Assembly: GCF_000344175.1 (NCBI RefSeq)
Contig: NZ_ALWW01000009.1
Span: forward strand, 1 to 64,000
Source of the DNA: Listeria fleischmannii subsp. fleischmannii LU2006-1
GTDB taxonomy: Bacteria > Bacillota > Bacilli > Lactobacillales > Listeriaceae
DNA: 64,000 nt
Direction of reading: 5' to 3'
Positions 58,493 to 64,000 of the stretch are shown here, piece after piece. Position 1 is the first letter of the stretch. Every line of letters starts with the position of its first letter. Under the pieces are notes generated by a model. The model was not told the DNA's origin. It searched no databases and saw nothing but the letters and a program-made list of their open reading frames with translations. The position numbers and the translations under genes are program-made.

Positions 58493-60790
58493 TTATGCCT
58501 CCATAATGCGCTTCATCCAGCTAAATAACTCATTAAAGCTCGCATAAAGCAGTTTTTCTCGCGTTGCTAGTTCTTGTTTTTTCGATTGATAAATTTCAGC
58601 TTCTTCTAAATTTCGTTTTCCAGAATGATCGTTAAGTAAAATCACGCCACTTTCTATTTTAACAAAATCTAGCTCAAAAAACACGTTTGACATAAAATCA
58701 ATTTGGCCTTTACTCCATCCAAACTTTCGATTTAAAGCAGGACCATACTTTTCAAGCGAAAAAGGCTGATATTTTTTGATTAATGCATACAGGTCTTTAA
58801 ATGCCTTTCGGTCTGGCAGTGCCTGAAACGCAGCGTCTTCTGATGCCCCAAAATGAACATAGATACGCTCAGGTTGGAATTTTTTCACAAAAGCTTCGAC
58901 ATGATGCACATCTTTTGGTAAATCCACAAATACGAGCTCGCGTGCTGACTCCCTATCGTCAGGCGTATACACGACATTCTCTGTCACTTTAGGAAGATTT
59001 TGGACCGTTTCTTTATTAAAACAAATGAAAACACGTTCGCGCTCAGATTCTGATAATAAGCGTTGCCATTCTGTTCGGTTACGTGCATCAAAAAGCTGAA
59101 ATTGATCCACCTCAAGATCCATTAAGCGAAGTTGCGGTTTACGAATATTGTTCCATTCATTCACATTTAATTCGCCTACCAAACTAACTAGCGCATTTTG
59201 CGTCAAATTATCTGTTAAATCGCCTAAATTAAAACCAATACCGTCTAAAGACACACTTTGATCTGTGAGTACGGTTTTCAAATGTGTTTTATCCGCCCCA
59301 ATCCGCTTCGTATCTTTCAAATAAAGGTCATTAAACTGAAAAATAGGCTTCACATTGCCAGTTCCAAATGGCGCCATCTTTTCGATCATTTGAATAAATT
59401 CAAGTGATACATCAGCTAATTCTAACGTATCTTCTACATAAAGTTCGCGCTTTATACCCGAAACATCTAACTGATCCCCTTCTTGGATCAAAGCCGTTTC
59501 AAGAGTATCTAAATTGTCAAGAGAGACGGTCATACCCGCCGCCATTGGATGCCCGCCAAACGCTTCTAGGAGTTCTCTATTTTTATCTAATTCCTGGTAA
59601 AGATGGAAATGAGGTACACTTCGTCCGGAACCTTTCGCGATGCGCTTTTCATCATCAATCGCAAGACAAATGACAGGACGATGATACTTTTCTACTAAAC
59701 GCGACGCCACGATACCAAGAACGCCTAGATTCCAGTTTCTTTCAGCTACTAAAATCACACTTGGAATTTCACTTTTAGCCTCTAAAAGAGCAGTGGCTTC
59801 CGCTGTAATATCGCTCACTAACTTACGACGGTTCACATTCGCCTCATCAATTTCCTCGGCTAAATATTCGGCTTCTTCCTCTTCAAACGCAAGAAGGAGT
59901 TCTGCGGCTGGATCTGCTGCACCTAGGCGACCGATTGCATTTAGTCTTGGAGCGATGGCAAAACCTATCGTTTCTTCGTTTGCCTCCTCTAATTTCACCT
60001 TTGCTTTTGAAGCGAGAACTCGAAGACCTGTGTTAGGGTTTTCACGTAAAATTTGGAGTCCCTTTTGAACAAAAAGACGATTTTCATCCGTTAAAGATAC
60101 AAGGTCCGCAACAGTTCCTACTGCTACTAAATCGAGTAAATGGGACGGCTCCTCGCCCAGTAGTGCATGAGAGAGCTTATAGCTAACGCCTACGCCTGCC
60201 AAATCTTCAAAAGGATAGTTGGAGTCAGGATGCTTCGGATGAATGACGGCAACGGCTTCTGGTAATGTCTCGCGCATTTCATGATGGTCTGTTATGATAA
60301 CATCCATCCCGATTTCCTGAGCAAATTCCATCACCTCAAGAGCAGCAATCCCATTATCCACGGTGATAATTAAATCAAAGCCTTGATTTTTAATCATTTG
60401 AAAAGCTGTTTGATTAGGCCCATACCCTTCTGTAAAACGATTTGGAATATAAAACTGCACAAGTGCCCCTAAGCTTTCTAACGTCTTGTAGAGGACCGCG
60501 ATACTCGTCACACCATCAGCATCATAATCCCCGTAAATCATAATTTTTTCACCCGCTGAAATAGCGGACTTAATGCGTTCTACAGCCTTTTCCATTTCTG
60601 CAAATAAAAAAGGATCATAACCCGTATATTTAGAGGGATTCATAAATTTATCATACTGTCCTTCAGTCGTAATCTTACGTTTTAAAAGCATTTTTGCAAG
60701 CGGAAGCGACACATTCAATTCCTGGGCTAAGTTTGTCACTTTTACAGCATCCACATCTTCGGTCTTCCATTTATATTTCGAATGAATCAC
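58493..60790 (-). CDS. recJ: Single-strand-specific exonuclease RecJ
   Basis: RecJ degrades single-stranded DNA 5' to 3' in repair. The DHH-family motifs are present: IYGDYDADGVTS, ITVDNGIAA, ITDHHEMRE and a DHHA1 domain with GGHPMAAGMT. The C-terminal part holds the OB fold and the extra domain found in Firmicutes. Start GTG 60790 (MIHSKYKWK) behind GGTGGGGG; upstream codons are hydrophobic and not conserved. 765 residues. Confidence 0.95.
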   Translation of the reverse strand: MIHSKYKWKTEDVDAVKVTNLAQELNVSLPLAKMLLKRKITTEGQYDKFMNPSKYTGYDPFLFAEMEKAVERIKSAISAGEKIMIYGDYDADGVTSIAVLYKTLESLGALVQFYIPNRFTEGYGPNQTAFQMIKNQGFDLIITVDNGIAALEVMEFAQEIGMDVIITDHHEMRETLPEAVAVIHPKHPDSNYPFEDLAGVGVSYKLSHALLGEEPSHLLDLVAVGTVADLVSLTDENRLFVQKGLQILRENPNTGLRVLASKAKVKLEEANEETIGFAIAPRLNAIGRLGAADPAAELLLAFEEEEAEYLAEEIDEANVNRRKLVSDITAEATALLEAKSEIPSVILVAERNWNLGVLGIVASRLVEKYHRPVICLAIDDEKRIAKGSGRSVPHFHLYQELDKNRELLEAFGGHPMAAGMTVSLDNLDTLETALIQEGDQLDVSGIKRELYVEDTLELADVSLEFIQMIEKMAPFGTGNVKPIFQFNDLYLKDTKRIGADKTHLKTVLTDQSVSLDGIGFNLGDLTDNLTQNALVSLVGELNVNEWNNIRKPQLRLMDLEVDQFQLFDARNRTEWQRLLSESERERVFICFNKETVQNLPKVTENVVYTPDDRESARELVFVDLPKDVHHVEAFVKKFQPERIYVHFGASEDAAFQALPDRKAFKDLYALIKKYQPFSLEKYGPALNRKFGWSKGQIDFMSNVFFELDFVKIESGVILLNDHSGKRNLEEAEIYQSKKQELATREKLLYASFNELFSWMKRIMEA

Positions 60791-60847
60791 AATTCCCCCA
60801 CCTTTCAACCCTCCTATTATATCGAAAAACATCAGAAAAACCAATAG

Positions 60848-60878
60848 TAAAAAGCTCAAATCAAAATGATTTGAGCTT
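60848..60878 (-). terminator. Terminator after the LapA-like gene
   Basis: AAGCTCAAAT and ATTTGAGCTT form a 10-bp stem followed on the minus strand by TTTTTA. Confidence 0.75.
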
Positions 60879-60909
60879 AGTATGCACCTTCACGCGTATA
60901 AAATGCACT

Positions 60910-61287
60910 TTAGTTTTCCTTTGGTGCCGTTGTATCTTGCGTGGTAGCTTCTCCAGCAGAATTCGTTTCTGCTTCATTTGTATCACGAATCGCAACGGTT
61001 GAATTTTTAGTTTTCATTGCTTTTGCGGCAGCAAGCTGACGTTCTAAGTCTGTTTTTTGTTCTTCTAGTTGTTTAATTTGTCTATTCATCCCCCGCACCT
61101 TACTAATATTTAGACAGAAAATAATTAAGCAACCAATAAGAACAGAGCCTAAAATTACTAAAATAAGAGGCCATTCTAGTTTTGCGAATAAGAAATTCAC
61201 TTGTACGGATTCTACATTGATAATAGCAAATACAGCAATTAAAATAGCAAGGATAATCCCGACAATAACCTGCCACTGATTTTTCAT
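60910..61287 (-). CDS. LapA-domain membrane protein (DUF1049)
   Basis: A 125-residue protein with two membrane segments (VIVGIILAILIAVFAIINV and LILVILGSVLIGCLIIFCL), then a cytoplasmic coiled coil (MNRQIKQLEEQKTDLERQLAAAK) and a Thr/Ala/Glu-rich tail. The layout matches LapA/YciS, in E. coli part of lipopolysaccharide control; in Gram-positives the role is unknown. It lies between secDF and recJ. Confidence 0.85.
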   Translation of the reverse strand: MKNQWQVIVGIILAILIAVFAIINVESVQVNFLFAKLEWPLILVILGSVLIGCLIIFCLNISKVRGMNRQIKQLEEQKTDLERQLAAAKAMKTKNSTVAIRDTNEAETNSAGEATTQDTTAPKEN

Positions 61288-61339
61288 AGTTCATCTCTCC
61301 TTTTTCATTTAACCATCTATTCCCCTTAGGAAAAGCCCT

Positions 61340-61368
61340 AAAACAAAGCCGGACAATTGTCCGGCTTC
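61340..61368 (-). terminator. Terminator of secDF
   Basis: A 22-base perfect palindrome at 61347-61368 (arm AAGCCGGACAA) is followed on the minus strand by TGTTTT. Confidence 0.8.
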
Positions 61369-61377
61369 ATCAGATTA

Positions 61378-63642
61378 TTAGACCATTGGTTGTGATGGAT
61401 TACGTCTTTTCTTTTTCTTAACTGTTGCGATTGGTCCCTTTTTATTCACTTGATGTGATTTAAAGACATACCATAGTTGCATAGCCATGAAAATGGACGA
61501 GAATACACTTGATATTAGACCAACGAGTAAAGCAATTGAGAAACTTAGAATCGATTCGCTACCAAATGCAACAAGTGCTACTACAGTGAAAATAACTGTC
61601 AAGATTGTATTAATCGAGCGGGTGAACGTTTGACGTAGCCCGTGATTAACAGCAAATGCAACATCTTCTTTTGTTTTATAGCGTCCCATCTTACGACCAA
61701 TATCACGGATACGGTCGGCTGTTACAATGGTATCATTTATCGAATAACCGATAACCGTTAGGACCGCAGCAATAAAGGTTAAATCAACCTCAATCTGGAA
61801 TATACTAAAGAATATAAAGATTGTAAAGGCGTCAAAGAGCAGTGATAATATCGCGGCAATCCCCATATAAAATTCGAAGCGAATCGCAATATAAATGACA
61901 ATCAACACCGAAGCAATGGCTAGCGCGTATAAACCATTTTTAGCAAGTTCCTTACCTACAGTTGGCGTTACAGTACTAATGCTTGGTTCATGCTTATATT
62001 CTTTTTCAAAATGCGTTTTGAATTTCGCGATTTCGTCTTGAGACAGGGCACCTTTATAAGATACAACTGCCGTCTTATTGTCTTTACCTTGGAACACAAT
62101 ATTATCAGAAGGCATATTGATATCATCTAAATCTTTCTTCACTTGTTCTTCCGTTAGTGGTGAGTTTGAAGTAATTTCTGCTCTCGTACCACTCGCGAAA
62201 TCAATACCTAGATTGAGTTTAAACACACTTAGAACGACAATTCCAACCACAACAATTCCTGTAAAGATCCAGAGGAATAAACGATGGTTTTTAACGAAAT
62301 CAAAACGATCAAATGGTGTTTTTAAGTCATAGGTGCTAATCCCGTCATGCAGGTTATGAATGGCACTCGGTTTAACACTAAAGACGCGTGGTTTATTATT
62401 TAGTGCATTACTCTTAACTAATAAGCCGAGTAACACACGAGAACCCCAAACCGCTGTTAGGAAGCTGACTAAGATACTAATAATAAGCACTGTCGCAAAA
62501 CCTTTAATCGAACTTGTTCCGAAATAGAACAAGACACAAGCAACTAGAAGGGTCGAAATATTTCCATCGAAAATGGCACGGAAGGCTTCTTTACCCCCAA
62601 CTTCAAATGCCGCTTTCGTCGACCTCCCCACTTTGAGCTCCTCTTTTATCCGCTCGTAGGTAATAACGTTCGCGTCGACCGCCATCCCTATCCCGAGTAT
62701 GAGCCCGGCAATACCTGGTAGTGTAAGTGTTGCATTAAGCAGAGCAAGTACAAGTAAAACGATATACGTATACGCTACAAGTGTGACACATGCAATAATC
62801 CCAGGAATACGGTATACAAGCATCATAAAGATAAAGATAGCTGCAACTCCGATAATCCCTGCTAAAATTGTTTCATCAAGCGCATCTTGTCCAAACTGTG
62901 CCCCAACAGATGTCGAATAAACTTCAGTCATCTTAACAGGAAGTGCACCTGAATTTAGTAAGTTCGCCAAATCCTTCGCTTCTTCTACAGTAAAGCTACC
63001 AGAAATTTCAACCTTGTTTGTGTCTAAAACTTGGTTTACATTTGGTGCGGATAAGTAGGCAGGATCTTTTTTAGTTTTCTCTGTTTCGTATTTTTGGCCT
63101 TCTTTCCAGTCTAACCAAATAACAAGTTGGTTATTAGGCTTTTCAGCCAAAATCGTTTTTGTTACATCAGCAAACTTATCAGCACTTTTTAGTTTCAGTG
63201 TAACAATCGGTTGATTATTTTGGTCAAAAGCCTGTTTAGCTCCACCAGGAACTAAGTCCGAGCCATCCATCATCAGTTTATCTTTCGCGTCTCTAAAAGA
63301 AAGTTCCGCTGTTGTAGATAGCATTTTTCGAGCTTCGTTTTGATCCGTTACCCCAGCAAGCTGGACACGAATACGATTATTTCCTTCAATTGTGATGCTA
63401 GGCTCAGCTACGCCGATACTATTAATACGGCGGTCGAGGGCACTTACCGTATCCGTAAGTGTCTGCTTAGTCACCTCACCTTTTCCAGAAGCAGGTTCTA
63501 CTTGATAAAGCACTTCAAATCCGCCCTGTAAATCTAGTCCCAGATTAATATTTTGTAAAACCATTTTCCCTGTACTGAAAACGACCCCAAAAATAATAGC
63601 CACAACTAGGAAGAAGGTTACTAACCTACTTTTCTTAATCAT
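61378..63642 (-). CDS. secDF: Fused protein-export membrane protein SecDF
   Basis: SecDF uses the proton gradient to help SecYEG finish export. This is the single-chain Firmicute form, 754 residues with twelve expected membrane segments. SecD half: segment 1, LDLQGGFEVLY motif, P1 domain (about 35-260), then five segments with GIGMAVDANVITYERI. SecF half: FKLNLGIDFASGTRAEI, then segments with VIGYSINDTIVTADRIRD. The basic tail (KKKKRRNPSQ) is typical. GGAGGAAAAG precedes the ATG. Confidence 0.97.
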   Translation of the reverse strand: MIKKSRLVTFFLVVAIIFGVVFSTGKMVLQNINLGLDLQGGFEVLYQVEPASGKGEVTKQTLTDTVSALDRRINSIGVAEPSITIEGNNRIRVQLAGVTDQNEARKMLSTTAELSFRDAKDKLMMDGSDLVPGGAKQAFDQNNQPIVTLKLKSADKFADVTKTILAEKPNNQLVIWLDWKEGQKYETEKTKKDPAYLSAPNVNQVLDTNKVEISGSFTVEEAKDLANLLNSGALPVKMTEVYSTSVGAQFGQDALDETILAGIIGVAAIFIFMMLVYRIPGIIACVTLVAYTYIVLLVLALLNATLTLPGIAGLILGIGMAVDANVITYERIKEELKVGRSTKAAFEVGGKEAFRAIFDGNISTLLVACVLFYFGTSSIKGFATVLIISILVSFLTAVWGSRVLLGLLVKSNALNNKPRVFSVKPSAIHNLHDGISTYDLKTPFDRFDFVKNHRLFLWIFTGIVVVGIVVLSVFKLNLGIDFASGTRAEITSNSPLTEEQVKKDLDDINMPSDNIVFQGKDNKTAVVSYKGALSQDEIAKFKTHFEKEYKHEPSISTVTPTVGKELAKNGLYALAIASVLIVIYIAIRFEFYMGIAAILSLLFDAFTIFIFFSIFQIEVDLTFIAAVLTVIGYSINDTIVTADRIRDIGRKMGRYKTKEDVAFAVNHGLRQTFTRSINTILTVIFTVVALVAFGSESILSFSIALLVGLISSVFSSIFMAMQLWYVFKSHQVNKKGPIATVKKKKRRNPSQPMV

Positions 63643-63674
63643 TTCTTTTCCTCCCTCATCTAAACCATGAAATG

Positions 63675-63992
63675 CTATTTAGAAAGCTCTTCCAATGACG
63701 CTACATCATCATCCGGTTTTTCTGTTTCAAACGTTTCATTACTTGTGCTAGCACTAATTGCTGGCCCTTTAGATGCTTTTGTAATAAAGTCCATTAATTG
63801 TCCAATGTTCATCTGCATGATGTCATTCACACGCTCATGCAAATTTGGAGTGGGGTTTTTAGCCCATTTAACTTCTGTTAAAAATGACCATATATGTTCT
63901 GGTTTGATTTCTCTATAACTAAGAAGATGGAAATCTTCCACTTTAATTAAAATAGCTGGTTCCAAACTTTCATACCAGTCTTCGTGCCTCAT
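63675..63992 (-). CDS. comN: Post-transcriptional regulator ComN (start near window end)
   Basis: A small helical protein of the Post_transc_reg family. Bacillus ComN (YrzD) binds the comE leader mRNA and places it at septum and poles. Conserved-looking core: IKPEHIWSFLTEVKW and NDIMQMNIGQLMDF. The C-terminal 35 residues are Ser/Thr/Glu-rich. ATG at 63992 is eight bases from the window end, so the true start could lie outside. The comE operon it may act on is in this same window. Confidence 0.78.
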   Translation of the reverse strand: MRHEDWYESLEPAILIKVEDFHLLSYREIKPEHIWSFLTEVKWAKNPTPNLHERVNDIMQMNIGQLMDFITKASKGPAISASTSNETFETEKPDDDVASLEELSK

Positions 63993-64000
63993 CGCACTTC

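Overview
The window looks like a stretch of a Listeria chromosome (low-GC Firmicute). The evidence is gene order and protein similarity recalled from memory, not a search. The hrcA-grpE-dnaK-dnaJ-prmA-rsmE block, the comE operon, the yqeG-to-yqeM cluster, the alaS-reoM-ruvX-yrzB block, iscS-mnmA, and aspS-hisS followed by relA-apt-recJ-secDF all follow the order I know from L. monocytogenes around lmo1470-lmo1527. Several proteins (DnaK C-terminus, ReoM) differ visibly from the L. monocytogenes sequences I remember, so another Listeria species is likely. Most genes lie on the minus strand.

Layout. 1-10 kb: a broken rpsU start at the edge, rRNA/protein methyltransferases (rsmE, prmA), the CIRCE-controlled heat-shock operon, hemW and lepA. 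10-20 kb: rpsT, then holA, comEC-comEB-comEA, and the yqeG-yqeH-aroE-yhbY-nadD-yqeK-rsfS-yqeM cluster. 20-29 kb: pepF, mtnN, yrrS, greA, udk, an O-methyltransferase, mltG, a 66-residue protein of unknown function, a DedA protein, yrzB, ruvX and reoM. 29-36.5 kb: alaS with a T-box leader, then an ABC exporter (ATPase plus FtsX-like permease) divergent from an OmpR-type two-component system. 36.5-45 kb: recD2, a TPR protein, a hydrolase, mnmA, iscS, a 6S RNA candidate, rarA and cymR. 45-50 kb, the most accessory-looking part: an MMPL/RND-type exporter with its TetR regulator, then amtB-glnK bracketed by GlnR boxes and a small membrane-anchored protein. 50-64 kb: hisS-aspS behind a T-box, a secreted SH3b amidase, dtd, relA, apt, recJ, a LapA-like protein, secDF and comN.

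Regulation is readable in many places: CIRCE, two T-boxes, two perfect GlnR boxes, paired TetR-type dyads, three 11-bp direct repeats typical of OmpR-family regulators, several near-consensus sigma-A promoters and about twenty intrinsic terminators.

The main caution is sequence quality. Nine genes (hrcA, comEC, comEB, nadD, mtnN, mltG, the histidine kinase, the MMPL exporter, hisS) are each broken by a single small indel, most in homopolymers. Two of them (hisS, nadD) should be essential. The first 100 bases also carry several insertions in rpsU. The pattern fits assembly or sequencing error better than gene decay. I therefore annotate each as one gene spanning both fragments. I saw no CRISPR array, insertion sequence, prophage or rRNA/tRNA gene, and no wholly new system; the regulatory architecture around the ABC/two-component locus and the MMPL/TetR locus is the most worthwhile follow-up.
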